From Flavobacterium soyangense (GTDB taxonomy: Bacteria; Bacteroidota; Bacteroidia; Flavobacteriales; Flavobacteriaceae), in contig NZ_JADHEC010000007.1 in the NCBI RefSeq assembly GCF_015277675.1, positions 55,069 to 119,068 on the forward strand: a DNA stretch of 64,000 nt, written 5' to 3'. The notes below the pieces were generated by a model. It did not search any database. It saw only the letters and a program-made list of their open reading frames with translations, and was not told where the DNA came from. A program made the position numbers and the translations under genes. Below, piece after piece: positions 9,051 through 18,002 of the stretch; position 1 is the first letter of the stretch; every line of letters starts with the position of its first letter.

Positions 9051-10331
9051 ATGAGTACTCCAAAATTCGCAACAAACGCATTACACGCAGGTCACGACGT
9101 TACTAAAACAGCAGGAACCAGAGCGGTGCCTATTTACCAAACCAGTTCTTATGTGTTCAATAATTCGGATCACGCAGCCAATTTATTTGGTCTTGCCGAA
9201 GCAGGATTTATATACACCCGATTAAATAACCCAACAAATGATATTCTGGAACAACGATTGGCAGTGCTCGAAGGTGGAATCGCCGCAGTGGTTACCGCAT
9301 CTGGAACGGCAGCAATTGCAACTTCATTATTAGTTTTACTGAAGACGGGAGATCATATTGTTGCTTCAAACAGTTTGTATGGCGGAACTTATAATTTATT
9401 GAAAGCAACTTTGCCAAGATTGGGAATTACCACCACGTTCGTAGATCCATCGGATGCAAGCAATTTCACCAAAGCAGCCAATGAAAACACCAAAGTATTC
9501 TTTGCAGAAAGTTTAGGAAACCCAAAATTAGACGTTTTGGATTTGAAAGCCATTTCGGCAGAAGCCAAAGCGTTTAAAGTTCCTTTCATTGTTGATAATA
9601 CCGTTCCTTCTCCTTATTTGCTTAACCCAATTGAATACGGTGCCAATATTGTGATTCATTCCTTGACCAAATATATTGCAGGAAACGGAACTTCTCTTGG
9701 TGGAGCCATAATCGATGCGGGAACATTCGATTGGAGCAGCGGAAGATTCCCTGAATTTACGGAACCATCGGAAAGTTATCACGGGTTAGTGTATCACGAA
9801 GCGCTGGGAAATGCCGCTTTTATTGCTAAAGTTCGTATCGAAGGTTTACGGGATTTTGGAGCAGCTTTGAGTCCATTTAATGCCTTCCAGATTATTCAGG
9901 GACTCGAAACATTACCAATTCGCGTCCAGAAGCACAGCGAAAACGGATTGGCTTTGGCCAGATGGTTAGAAAGTCAAGACCAAGTCGCCTGGGTCAATTA
10001 TCCGGGATTGAAATCCAGTAAATATTACGATTTGGCAACACAGTATTTACCTAAAGGACAAAACGGATTGCTAACTTTCGGCCTTAAAGGAGGCTTTGAA
10101 GCTGCTAAGAAAGTGGCCGATGAAACGAAGTTATTTTCGCTTTTGGCCAATATTGGAGACACAAAATCATTGATTATCCATCCGGCGAGCACTACGCACC
10201 AGCAGTTGTCAGATGCAGAACAAGTCGCAACAGGAGTAACCAAAGATTTAATCAGACTCTCGGTTGGATTAGAAGACATTGAAGATTTGAAAGCCGATTT
10301 AAAGGCTGCTTTCGAAAATTTGAAAGTATAA
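9051..10331 (+). CDS. metY: O-acetylhomoserine sulfhydrylase (O-acetylhomoserine aminocarboxypropyltransferase)
   Basis: A 426-residue PLP enzyme that makes homocysteine from O-acetylhomoserine and sulfide; many homologues also act on O-acetylserine. Family features are the N-terminal TNALHAGHD, YTRLNNPTNDILE, and the PLP-lysine segment VIHSLTKYIAGNGTSLGG. The length fits MetY exactly and is longer than cystathionine gamma-synthase or MetZ. It lies behind two leader peptides with terminators and diverges from metK. Homoserine acetylation is supplied by the downstream MetX-ThrA fusion, and sulfide by the cys genes further right. Confidence 0.95.
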   Translation: MSTPKFATNALHAGHDVTKTAGTRAVPIYQTSSYVFNNSDHAANLFGLAEAGFIYTRLNNPTNDILEQRLAVLEGGIAAVVTASGTAAIATSLLVLLKTGDHIVASNSLYGGTYNLLKATLPRLGITTTFVDPSDASNFTKAANENTKVFFAESLGNPKLDVLDLKAISAEAKAFKVPFIVDNTVPSPYLLNPIEYGANIVIHSLTKYIAGNGTSLGGAIIDAGTFDWSSGRFPEFTEPSESYHGLVYHEALGNAAFIAKVRIEGLRDFGAALSPFNAFQIIQGLETLPIRVQKHSENGLALARWLESQDQVAWVNYPGLKSSKYYDLATQYLPKGQNGLLTFGLKGGFEAAKKVADETKLFSLLANIGDTKSLIIHPASTTHQQLSDAEQVATGVTKDLIRLSVGLEDIEDLKADLKAAFENLKV

Positions 10332-10412
10332 AAAGTAACATATTTGAACTTGGGAAAACTGAATTCAATGTGTTTTAAAATAAAAAAGTAAAACATCTAA
10401 AAATATAACATT

Positions 10413-10616
10413 ATGAAAACACTAAAATATATTTCAAAAGTAATTCCGTTTTTCAAAAGTTTGAATATAAAAACTAATACTAGGGATAAAGATCAGATTG
10501 AATTCACACATACCAAATTTGGGGTTAATTTAAAACAAACTTCAGCATCAGGTAAAGTTCCAAATTCTTTGTTTCATCAAATGTATGCTGAGGAAAACGA
10601 AACGCTGTTTATCTGA
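10413..10616 (+). CDS. Small protein of unknown function downstream of metY (67 aa)
   Basis: A 67-residue basic N-terminus (MKTLKYISKVIPFFKSLNIK) followed by a polar segment; no signal peptide, no Cys and no domain I recognise. It starts 81 bases after metY with A-rich sequence before the ATG, as real genes here show. A long bulged hairpin follows (10647-10699). It could be the last gene of the metY unit or an independent small gene. The function cannot be inferred. Confidence 0.55.
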   Translation: MKTLKYISKVIPFFKSLNIKTNTRDKDQIEFTHTKFGVNLKQTSASGKVPNSLFHQMYAEENETLFI

Positions 10617-10646
10617 AAAGAGTAGGATAAAAATGTTTTGAATTTT

Positions 10647-10699
10647 AAAACGAGCAACGGTGAGAGTCTGTTTAGAAACTCTTTCCGATGCTGGTTTTA
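10647..10699 (+). terminator. Bulged hairpin, possible terminator after the small ORF
   Basis: Nested pairings AAAAC/GTTTT, AGC/GCT, CGG/CCG and AGAGT/ACTCT with bulges, followed by the T-rich AATTTT. A second hairpin follows (AACCAAA 10714-10720 with TTTGGTT 10731-10737). Confidence 0.4.
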
Positions 10700-10791
10700 A
10701 TTTTAAATGTAGAAACCAAACTGTGTTAAATTTGGTTGTTAAAAAAAAATGTAGTTAATTTGTGCCTTTAAGTTCACAACTGTATTGAAAT

Positions 10792-10894
10792 GTTATAAAG
10801 AAAGGCAGAGGGATTAGACCCGATGAAGCCTTAGCAACCCTTCGGTAAACGAAGAAGGTGCTGCATTCTACCGCGCTTGGCGTGGAAAGATAAC
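10792..10894 (+). promoter_or_regulatory. SAM-I (S-box) riboswitch ahead of metX-thrA
   Basis: Contains the S-box core: GCAGAGGGATTAGACCCGAT, then GAAGCC, AGCAACC, GGTGCT and AAAGATAAC in canonical order. P1 can form from GTTAT (10792-10796) and ATAAC (10890-10894). A short hairpin (GAGAA/TTCT) follows P1, but I see no strong intrinsic terminator before the gene, so control could be translational or use a weak stem. By family knowledge, SAM binding lowers expression of the downstream gene. Confidence 0.95.
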
Positions 10895-10977
10895 TTACGA
10901 GAATTCTTCTAGTTTACTTCTAGCTTTCTTTCTAATATTTCCAGACACAAATCAAAAAATCATAAAAGATTTGAAAA

Positions 10978-13900
10978 TTGGAAAATAAACCAACATCTAT
11001 TACTTTACAAAATTTCACCACCGAAAGTGGCGCATTTTATGCAACCTTAAACTTAAGTTTTCAGGCTTTTGGTCAACCATTGAATACCGCTCCTATTGTT
11101 TTGGTAAATCACGCCTTGACGGGAAACTCCCAAGTTATTGGTTCAACCGGTTGGTGGAATAGTCTCATTGGCGAAAACAAAACAATCGATACTAATAAAT
11201 ACACCATATTATCTTTTAACGTCCCGGGAAATGGTTACGACAAGACTTACATTGATAAATACCTGGATTTTAATGCACGAGATATAGCCAGACTTTTTAT
11301 TGAAGGAATTCGATTTCTGAAAATCAGAGAAATATTCGCTATTATTGGTGGTTCTGTAGGCGGCGGAATTGCCTGGGAAATGGTCGCTTTAGAACCTAAA
11401 TTAACGCATAATTTTATTCCGATTGCTTCCGATTGGAAATCTACAGATTGGTTGATTGCCAATTGTTATCTGCAAGAAAAAATCTTGAACAATTCTTCGA
11501 AACCTATTGAAGATGCTCGCATTCACGCAATGTTGTGCTATCGAACACCGGAATCTTTCAAAGAAAAATTCCAAAGAACGTCAACTGATTCTTTTGAGTC
11601 GTTTCAAGTGGAAAGCTGGCTTAATCATCATGGAGAAAAACTGCAAAAGAGGTTTCAGCTTTCGGCGTATAAAATGATGAATCAATTGCTTAAAACCATT
11701 GATATTACTAGAGGCAGAACTTCTTTTGAAAAAATAATTACAGAAGTCGATGCCAATATTTATATCATCGGAATCAATTCGGATTTGTTTTTTACGGCAA
11801 ATGAAAACAAGGAAACCTACCAAGAAATTAAAAAATTCAAACAAAATGTTTTCTATAGCGAAATTGATTCACAGCACGGACACGATGCTTTTTTAATGGA
11901 ATACGATCAATTAAACAATTTACTGGATGTTGTTTTTAAAAATAAAAAAAATAAAATGAAGATATTAAAATTTGGCGGAAAATCATTGGCTAACGGAGAA
12001 GGAATAAATAAAGTTTTGGATATTATTATCGATAAAAAAAGTAAAAACGAAAATATAGCTGTTGTCGTTTCGGCAAGAGGAAATGCTACGGATGAATTAG
12101 AAGATATTTTGACCATTGCTGCTAAAAACGGCAATTATAAGCCCTTATTAGAAAGTTTCAAAACCTATCAGCAGGACATTTATACCAACGTCGATTTATC
12201 GGAAGAGTTCGCAATTTTGGACAAACTTTTTGAAGGGGTAAGTCTGATTGGCGATTATAGCGAAAAAATTAAAGACCAAGTATTGGCTCAAGGCGAATTG
12301 CTCGCGGCAAAATTAATAACCGCAGTTTTGCAAGAAAAGGGAATTGCCGCTCATTTTACTGATTCAAGAGAGTTGATAAAAACGGATTCTCATTTTGGCG
12401 ATGCCCAGCCATTGGAACAAATTTCCAGAAAAAATGTTGTTCAATATTTCAAAAAAAATAGCGATGCCATTAATATAATTACCGGTTTTATTGGCTCTAA
12501 CAACAATAACGACACCACGACTTTAGGCAGGAATGGCAGTAATTATACCGCTTCCCTGATTGCAAATTATCTCGACGCCGAAGAGCTTCAAAACTATTCA
12601 CACGTTGACGGAATTTACACAGCAAACCCTGATTTAGTTCCTGATGCCAAGAAAATTGATCGTTTGTCGTTTAATGAAGCAAATGAAATAGCGAATTTTG
12701 GAGCAACCATTTTGCATGCCAAAACGATTATTCCACTTTTGGAAAAAAATATTCCGTTGCGAATTTTAAACACATTCAACCATGAAAATCAAGGAACATT
12801 AATCACTTCAAAATCAAATAAAGAAGGAATTAAAACACTTTCGGTTCTTGAAAATGTGGCCTTGGTCAACTTAGAAGGAAGAGGATTGTTAGGAAAAACT
12901 GGTGTTGATGCTCGAATTTTTAGAGTGATGGGTGACAATGATATTAGCGTGAGCATCATTTCTCAAGGTTCTTCTGAACGAGGAATTGGTCTAGTTGTAA
13001 ATTCAAATCAAGCCACAAAAGCGATGATTGAATTGGAGAAAGAATTCGAAAATGATTTCTATTCTAAAGACGTCAACAAAATCTCGATTACGGATGATGT
13101 TTCGGTGATTTCGATTATTGGTCAGGATTTGAGCACTTTTCATAAACCGTACACGGCTTTGATTAAAAACAAAGTCATTCCGATTCTTTTCAACAATACG
13201 GTAACGGGAAAAAACGTGAGTTTGGTGGTCAAAAAATCACAATTGAACAAGGCGTTAAATGTTATTCACGGTGAGATTTTTGGAGTTTCGAAGAAAATAA
13301 ATATTGCCGTTTTCGGTCACGGATTAGTTGGTGGAACTTTGATTAACCAAATTTTGGAATCGGCTTCAGCAATTGAAAAGAGAAAAGATATAAAGTTGAA
13401 TGTTTTTGCGATTGCCAATTCCAAGAACTTGCTTTTGAATAAAAACGGAGTTTCACAAAATTGGAAAAACGAGATTCAAAACAATGGGTTTTCGTACACA
13501 ATTGATGATGTTATCGATTATGCCACTGCGAATAATTTAGAGAACTTAATTGCCATTGACAATACGGCAAGTGCTACGTTTGTGGAGAATTATGTTACAT
13601 TGGCCGAAAGTAGTTTTGACTTGATTTCTTCCAATAAGGTGGCGAATACCTTGAGTTATAAATTTTACAAAGACTTGCGAAAAGTTTTGGCGGAAAACCA
13701 AAAGTCTTATTTATATGAAACCAATGTGGGCGCAGGTTTGCCATTAATTGACACCATAAAATTATTACATCTTTCAGGCGAAAATATCACCAAAATCAAA
13801 GGAGTTTTTTCCGGAACATTGAGTTATTTATTTAATAATTTCTCGGCAAAAGATGTTCCTTTTAGCGAAGTTTTGAAAGAAGCTATCGATAATGGTTATA

Positions 13901-14367
13901 CGGAACCAGATCCAAGAGAAGATTTATGCGGAAACGATGTGGGCAGAAAATTATTGATTTTGGCGAGAGAATTAGACTTGCAAAATGAATTTGAAGAAAT
14001 CAGCATTCAAAACCTGATTCCGGAACATTTGCGAGAAGGAAATGTTTCCGATTTCTTGCATAAATTAAAGGAATTCGACCTAATTTATGACAAAATAAAA
14101 TCCGAACAAGAACCAAATCATGTTTTGAGATACATTGGAGAGTTGTCCGGAGATTTACAAAATGACAAAGGAAACCTTGAAGTTAAATTAGTTTCCGTAC
14201 CTTCGGATACGGCGCTGGGCGGATTGAAAGGTTCTGATTCTTTCTTTGAAGTTTACACAGAATCGTATGGCGACAGACCCATCGTAATTCAAGGAGCCGG
14301 CGCAGGTTCCGCAGTGACAGCGAGAGGAGTTTTTGGGGATATTTTGAGATTGTCAGAGAAAGGGTAG
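10978..14367 (+). CDS. metX-thrA: Trifunctional fusion: homoserine O-acetyltransferase - aspartokinase - homoserine dehydrogenase
   Basis: 1129 residues in one open frame. Residues 1-326 are a MetX alpha/beta hydrolase: NHALTGNS, the nucleophile elbow GGSVGG (Ser126, usually GGSMGG), an Asp in GINSDLFF and the His in GHDAFL. Residue 327 is a Met, opening a ThrA-like part: MKILKFGGKS (usually KFGGTS) aspartokinase, ACT-like repeats, then homoserine dehydrogenase with FGHGLVGG (about 780), ETNVGAGLPLIDT, FSGTLSYLFN and EPDPREDLCGNDVGRK. It thus covers the first and third steps from aspartate to homoserine plus acetylation. The join is an A-rich stretch (11937-11955). The start is a TTG, the only sensible initiator before ENKPTSITLQNF, so it is less certain. 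It sits under the SAM-I riboswitch. Confidence 0.93.
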   Translation: MENKPTSITLQNFTTESGAFYATLNLSFQAFGQPLNTAPIVLVNHALTGNSQVIGSTGWWNSLIGENKTIDTNKYTILSFNVPGNGYDKTYIDKYLDFNARDIARLFIEGIRFLKIREIFAIIGGSVGGGIAWEMVALEPKLTHNFIPIASDWKSTDWLIANCYLQEKILNNSSKPIEDARIHAMLCYRTPESFKEKFQRTSTDSFESFQVESWLNHHGEKLQKRFQLSAYKMMNQLLKTIDITRGRTSFEKIITEVDANIYIIGINSDLFFTANENKETYQEIKKFKQNVFYSEIDSQHGHDAFLMEYDQLNNLLDVVFKNKKNKMKILKFGGKSLANGEGINKVLDIIIDKKSKNENIAVVVSARGNATDELEDILTIAAKNGNYKPLLESFKTYQQDIYTNVDLSEEFAILDKLFEGVSLIGDYSEKIKDQVLAQGELLAAKLITAVLQEKGIAAHFTDSRELIKTDSHFGDAQPLEQISRKNVVQYFKKNSDAINIITGFIGSNNNNDTTTLGRNGSNYTASLIANYLDAEELQNYSHVDGIYTANPDLVPDAKKIDRLSFNEANEIANFGATILHAKTIIPLLEKNIPLRILNTFNHENQGTLITSKSNKEGIKTLSVLENVALVNLEGRGLLGKTGVDARIFRVMGDNDISVSIISQGSSERGIGLVVNSNQATKAMIELEKEFENDFYSKDVNKISITDDVSVISIIGQDLSTFHKPYTALIKNKVIPILFNNTVTGKNVSLVVKKSQLNKALNVIHGEIFGVSKKINIAVFGHGLVGGTLINQILESASAIEKRKDIKLNVFAIANSKNLLLNKNGVSQNWKNEIQNNGFSYTIDDVIDYATANNLENLIAIDNTASATFVENYVTLAESSFDLISSNKVANTLSYKFYKDLRKVLAENQKSYLYETNVGAGLPLIDTIKLLHLSGENITKIKGVFSGTLSYLFNNFSAKDVPFSEVLKEAIDNGYTEPDPREDLCGNDVGRKLLILARELDLQNEFEEISIQNLIPEHLREGNVSDFLHKLKEFDLIYDKIKSEQEPNHVLRYIGELSGDLQNDKGNLEVKLVSVPSDTALGGLKGSDSFFEVYTESYGDRPIVIQGAGAGSAVTARGVFGDILRLSEKG

Positions 14368-14458
14368 CCCCCTAACCCCCAAAGAGGGGAAAGAAGAATT
14401 AGGATTGTAGATTAACGTTTTTTGATTTCAAATTTTAACAAAAACACATGTAATAGTT

Positions 14459-14701
14459 ATGACAGTAGTCTTTAATGGCCCGTATTTCGAGGCTATGAAT
14501 GTTAGAAATTTATTGGAAGAAAAAGAAATTTCAGTATTTATCCAAAATGAATATATGTCAAGTATTGAGCCTTGGGTTGTCACTTCGGGAGGTTTAAATC
14601 CTGTAAAGTTACAAGTTGATGAATCAGATTTTGAACAAGCTGAAAGTATAATTAAGAATTATTTAAACGGGAATATTAATATAGAAACGGGAGATAAATA
14701 A
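14459..14701 (+). CDS. DUF2007-family small protein
   Basis: 80 residues matching the DUF2007 layout: VFNGPYFEAMNVRNLLEEKEI (positions split by family convention), a central hydrophobic strand and the terminal VDESDFEQAESIIKNYL. Family members are annotated as putative signal-transducing proteins with a ferredoxin-like alpha/beta fold, and their role is unproven. It lies four bases before an OsmC gene and 91 bases after metX-thrA, so it may be read through from the SAM-regulated unit. Confidence 0.85.
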   Translation: MTVVFNGPYFEAMNVRNLLEEKEISVFIQNEYMSSIEPWVVTSGGLNPVKLQVDESDFEQAESIIKNYLNGNINIETGDK

Positions 14702-14705
14702 AACA

Positions 14706-15140
14706 ATGAAAATAACATTAAACAGAGTAAACGAAAACTTCCACTTCGAATTGAAAAACGAACGTGGTCATATTGTAAATGTAGATGCCAGACCTGATTT
14801 TGGAGGTAATGATATGGGACCAAGTCCAATGGAATTGCTATTAATGGGCGTTGCGGGCTGTAGCGGAATCGATATGATTTCGATTTTAAAAAAACAGAGA
14901 CAAGAAATTACTTCTTTTAAAGCTGAGGTTGAAGGCGAGCGCGTTCAAGTTGGCGAAGCAAAACCATTCAAAGATATTTATGTGGTTTTCTTTTTGGAAG
15001 GAAATATTAAAGAAGATAAAGCCGCAAAAGCAGCCCAACTTTCTTTCGAAAAATACTGTTCAGTTTCTAAAACATTGGAACCAACAGCAACTATACATTA
15101 TAAAGTAGTTTTGAACGGAATGGAATTAGCGAAAATCTAA
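14706..15140 (+). CDS. OsmC/Ohr-family protein
   Basis: 144 residues. The OsmC fold is seen from GGNDMGPSPMELLLMGVAGC, which includes the first conserved Cys, and the second conserved Cys lies in SFEKYCSVSKTLEP. These two Cys form the peroxidatic pair in OsmC/Ohr hydroperoxide reductases. The conserved spacing supports a thiol-dependent peroxidase-like role; many flavobacterial members are simply called OsmC family. Its place between methionine genes suggests a link to sulfur metabolism or thiol stress, which is inference only. Confidence 0.92.
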   Translation: MKITLNRVNENFHFELKNERGHIVNVDARPDFGGNDMGPSPMELLLMGVAGCSGIDMISILKKQRQEITSFKAEVEGERVQVGEAKPFKDIYVVFFLEGNIKEDKAAKAAQLSFEKYCSVSKTLEPTATIHYKVVLNGMELAKI

Positions 15141-15172
15141 ATTCATCATCCTTAAACTTTAAAAAAAATAGA

Positions 15173-16345
15173 ATGAACGAACAAGAATTTGGTTTTGAAA
15201 CCAATGCCATACGCAATCAATTAGAACGCACTCAATATCTCGAACACTCAGTACCTTTGTACTTGACTTCTAGTTTTGTATTTGAAGATGCCGAAGATAT
15301 GCGTGCCTCATTTGCCGAAGAGAAAGAGCGCAATATTTATAGTCGATACAGCAATCCAAACACTAACGAATTTGTGGATAAAGTTTGCCAAATGGAAGGC
15401 GCATCTGCTGGCTTTGCATTCGCCTCAGGAATGGCGGCGGTATATTCAACCTTGGCGGCTTTGTTAAATTCGGGTGATCATATCGTTTCGGCAGGAAGCG
15501 TTTTTGGAGCGACACACTCTTTGTTTATCAATTATTTTCCAAAATGGGGAATTGAAACTTCGTATTTTGACATTGATAAACCGGAAACTATCGAGAGTTT
15601 TATCAAACCAAACACTAAAATTCTTTTTGCGGAATCGCCTACGAATCCAGCAATAGATATTATTGATTTGGAATTGTTAGGAGCAATTGCCAAAAAACAC
15701 AATTTAATTTTAATAATCGACAACTGTTTTGCAACGCCTTATTTGCAGCAGCCTATAAAATGGGGAGCTGATTTAGTTATCCATTCGGCGACAAAATTAA
15801 TGGACGGTCAAGGTAGAGTTTTGGGAGGAATAACCGTTGGTGATGCCGAATTGATTCAAAAAATCTATTTGTTTTCTCGATTGACGGGTCCTTCTTTATC
15901 GCCATTTAATGCGTGGGTTTTATCAAAAAGTTTGGAGACTTTGGCAATTCGTTTAGACAGACATTGCGAAAATGCCATGAAAGTAGCTGAGTTTTTAGAA
16001 CAGCATCCCAACGTAAATCGGGTGAAATATCCGTTCTTAAAATCACATCCTCAATATGAAATTGCCAAAAAACAAATGAAGTTAGGCGGCAATATTGTGG
16101 CTTTCGAAATAAAAGGAGGTCTTGAAGCGGGCAGAAACTTTTTGGATAAAATAAAACTGTGTTCGCTATCTCCAAATTTGGGTGATACCAGAACCATTGT
16201 AACGCATCCAGCATCAACAACTCATAGCAAATTATCTGTCGAAGAACGTTTGGCAGTAAGTATTACCGATGGTTTGGTACGAGTTTCAGTAGGATTAGAA
16301 ACCGTGAAAGATGTTATTGCTGATTTGGAACAGGCGTTGTCGTAA
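15173..16345 (+). CDS. metZ: PLP-dependent trans-sulfuration enzyme, O-succinyl/acetylhomoserine sulfhydrylase type (MetZ-like)
   Basis: 390 residues of the Cys/Met-metabolism PLP family. YSRYSNPNTNEF, the PLP-lysine segment LVIHSATKLMDGQGRVLGG, and the C-terminal STTHSKLSVEERLAVSITDGLVRVSVGLE are all present. The DGQGRVLGG signature after the lysine is characteristic of MetZ rather than cystathionine gamma-synthase or beta-lyase. As the linked MetX domain is an acetyltransferase type, the natural substrate may be O-acetylhomoserine. It would be the second homocysteine-forming sulfhydrylase besides metY. It follows OsmC by 32 bases, probably in the same unit. Confidence 0.85.
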   Translation: MNEQEFGFETNAIRNQLERTQYLEHSVPLYLTSSFVFEDAEDMRASFAEEKERNIYSRYSNPNTNEFVDKVCQMEGASAGFAFASGMAAVYSTLAALLNSGDHIVSAGSVFGATHSLFINYFPKWGIETSYFDIDKPETIESFIKPNTKILFAESPTNPAIDIIDLELLGAIAKKHNLILIIDNCFATPYLQQPIKWGADLVIHSATKLMDGQGRVLGGITVGDAELIQKIYLFSRLTGPSLSPFNAWVLSKSLETLAIRLDRHCENAMKVAEFLEQHPNVNRVKYPFLKSHPQYEIAKKQMKLGGNIVAFEIKGGLEAGRNFLDKIKLCSLSPNLGDTRTIVTHPASTTHSKLSVEERLAVSITDGLVRVSVGLETVKDVIADLEQALS

Positions 16346-16430
16346 AGATTTTTATTCCGAAGTTCGGGAGCAGATTTAGTGTAAATCGAAAATCGTTAAT
16401 CTTCATTCACTATTCTTAAATCAAAAAGTA

Positions 16431-16447
16431 TATTTTTGTTGCAACAA
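16431..16447 (+). promoter_or_regulatory. Promoter minus-7 box with overlapping perfect palindrome before the Rrf2 gene
   Basis: TATTTTTG (16431-16438) matches TAnnTTTG. It overlaps the perfect 12-bp palindrome TTGTTGCAACAA (16436-16447), a position suited to a repressor. Autoregulation by the downstream Rrf2 protein is possible but unproven. Confidence 0.4.
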
Positions 16448-16525
16448 TAAAAGACATGTAGATTTCGGATTACTTTAAAATCTGAAATCAAAAATCGTTA
16501 ATCTTCAATCTTATATCTTTTTTAA

Positions 16526-16936
16526 ATGCTTTCAAAAAAAACAAAATACGGAATAAAAGCTTTGACTTTCTTGGCGCGCCAGAAAGATCAAACTCCTGTT
16601 GCTATTGCTGAAATTGCTAAAGCAGAACATATTTCGATTAAGTTTCTCGAAAGTATTTTATTGCTCTTGCGCCATTCGGGTTTTCTTGGAGCAAAAAAAG
16701 GAAAAGGCGGCGGTTATTATTTGATCAAAGAACCCAAAGATATTAATATGGCAAAAGTCTATCGCATTCTCGAAGGACCTATTGCCTTGTTGCCTTGCGC
16801 CAGTCACAATTTTTATGAAAAATGCGACGATTGCACAGATGAATCCTTGTGTGCCGTTCGCAAATTGATGATGGAAGTGCGTGATAATACCCTGATGATA
16901 TTGGAAAATAACACTTTGGCCGATATTGCATTTTAA
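16526..16936 (+). CDS. Rrf2-family transcriptional regulator
   Basis: 136 residues with the N-terminal winged helix of Rrf2 proteins (KTKYGIKALTFLA, then IAEIAKAEHISIKFLESILLLLRHSGFL) and the basic wing KKGKGGGYYL. The C-terminal part has Cys in CASHNFYEKCDDCTDESLC, more Cys than CymR and reminiscent of IscR-type cluster ligands, though the spacing differs. It lies between the MetZ-like gene and the cys operon, so it is the best local candidate for a sulfur-status or cysteine-responsive repressor of cysHDNI. That role is inferred from position. Confidence 0.93.
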   Translation: MLSKKTKYGIKALTFLARQKDQTPVAIAEIAKAEHISIKFLESILLLLRHSGFLGAKKGKGGGYYLIKEPKDINMAKVYRILEGPIALLPCASHNFYEKCDDCTDESLCAVRKLMMEVRDNTLMILENNTLADIAF

Positions 16937-16946
16937 AATTTACCGA

Positions 16947-16993
16947 AAATTCGCAAATTTCAAATATTTTATTGAATTATAATTTGCGAATTT
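16947..16993. repeat. 13-bp inverted repeat between convergent genes
   Basis: AAATTCGCAAATT (16947-16959) and AATTTGCGAATTT (16981-16993) are perfect inverted copies around a 21-base AT-rich loop. They lie between the Rrf2 gene and the converging transporter. It may act as a bidirectional terminator, although no T run follows. Confidence 0.5.
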
Positions 16994-17032
16994 GAGGTTT
17001 GTACTTTTTAGATGTACTGAAATAGTTGGTGG

Positions 17033-17815
17033 CTAAAAAACCAATTTATATCCCACGAAAAATAGCATTATCGCAATAGCATTTCTAAGGAACAAGTCTG
17101 GTACTTTTCCGCTCAACATACTTCCAATGACAATTCCTGGAAGAGATCCCATTAATAACTGACCTAATAAACCAAAATCTAAATTTCCCATTGACGCATG
17201 TCCAAATCCGGCAACAAGAGTTAAAGGTATAGCATGGGCAATTTCGGTTCCAACTAATTTTGGGGTCGGCAAAAGAGGGTACAAGAAAAATAAAGTAACC
17301 GTTCCTAAAGCGCCCGCTCCAATTGAAGTTAGGGTTACAGTAGCTCCAAGCATTATGCCAATAGCGACAGTTAAGAAATTCTGGGTTTTACTCTCGCGAT
17401 GAAATTTATCACCAGCATGTTTTTGCGAGAACACCAAGAGTTTCTTTTTGAATAAAACGGCCACCGAAGTAAAAAGTAAAGCCCAACCCAAACTGTATTT
17501 TATTATTGCATTCATTGCAGTTGTGTCGGTTTTCATGGTATGAAGAATCCACAAAGTCAATAAAGCAGCAGGAACACTTCCCAAAGAAAGCCAACCCGTG
17601 ATAGTCCAATTAATATTCATTTTTTTATGATGCACATAAACACCGCCTAGTTTAGTAAAAGCTGCATATAGTAAATCAGTGCCAACAGCCGTAGTTGGGG
17701 GAATACCAAACCACAATAAAATGGGAGTCATTAAAGATCCGCCTCCTACACCTGTCAATCCAACTATAAAACCAACCGTTAATCCTGCAATTACTAAGCC
17801 TATTTGAAAATCCAT
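17033..17815 (-). CDS. TauE/SafE-family sulfite exporter-like membrane protein
   Basis: 260 residues with eight or so hydrophobic segments and the family motif GFIVGLTGVGGGSLMTPILLW at the N-terminus, repeated more weakly in the second half (ASMGNLDFGLLGQLLMGSLPG). TauE/SafE proteins move sulfite, sulfonates or related anions. It lies head-to-head with the sulfate-reduction operon, so a role in sulfite export or sulfur-anion transport is likely. The ATG at 17815 is preferred over a TTG six codons upstream, because that TTG is part of the minus-7 promoter box. Confidence 0.9.
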   Translation of the reverse strand: MDFQIGLVIAGLTVGFIVGLTGVGGGSLMTPILLWFGIPPTTAVGTDLLYAAFTKLGGVYVHHKKMNINWTITGWLSLGSVPAALLTLWILHTMKTDTTAMNAIIKYSLGWALLFTSVAVLFKKKLLVFSQKHAGDKFHRESKTQNFLTVAIGIMLGATVTLTSIGAGALGTVTLFFLYPLLPTPKLVGTEIAHAIPLTLVAGFGHASMGNLDFGLLGQLLMGSLPGIVIGSMLSGKVPDLFLRNAIAIMLFFVGYKLVF

Positions 17816-17830
17816 ATCAAATTTTTTTTG

Positions 17831-17838
17831 CAAAAGTA
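17831..17838 (-). promoter_or_regulatory. Minus-7 box for the TauE/SafE gene
   Basis: Reads TACTTTTG on the minus strand, 16 bases before the ATG. This would leave almost no leader, so transcription may start at or very near the ATG. No clear minus-33 TTG. Confidence 0.45.
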
Positions 17839-17915
17839 CAATTATTTTACTATTATCCTATGGATTTGATAGACTTTAGTAAATAAATATTAATTGCAAA
17901 AAAGCCAAATATTGT

Positions 17916-17975
17916 TTTGTTATTTAGAAATAAGTAGTAATTTTGCGGACTAATCTACCAAACCGATAGGGTAAT
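17916..17975 (+). promoter_or_regulatory. Promoter and candidate operator of the cys operon
   Basis: TTTG (17916-17919), an 18-base spacer and TAATTTTG (17938-17945) form a good promoter. Immediately downstream, around the expected start of transcription, is CTACCAAACCGATAGGGTA, an imperfect inverted repeat (CTACC/GATAG or TACC/GGTA). It is a candidate site for the nearby Rrf2 regulator. Confidence 0.5.
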
Positions 17976-18002
17976 AGATTTGACATTTAAAATTAAAAGA
18001 TA

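Noticed and set aside
10640..10740. Possible tRNA or second riboswitch in the paired hairpins before the SAM-I element
   Set aside because: No T-loop, no cloverleaf and no known aptamer core; best read as terminator-like hairpins.
14368..14395. C-rich then G-rich stretch after metX-thrA, as a terminator
   Set aside because: A CCCC/GGGG hairpin is possible but no T run follows; perhaps a dispersed repeat, not supported by a second copy here.
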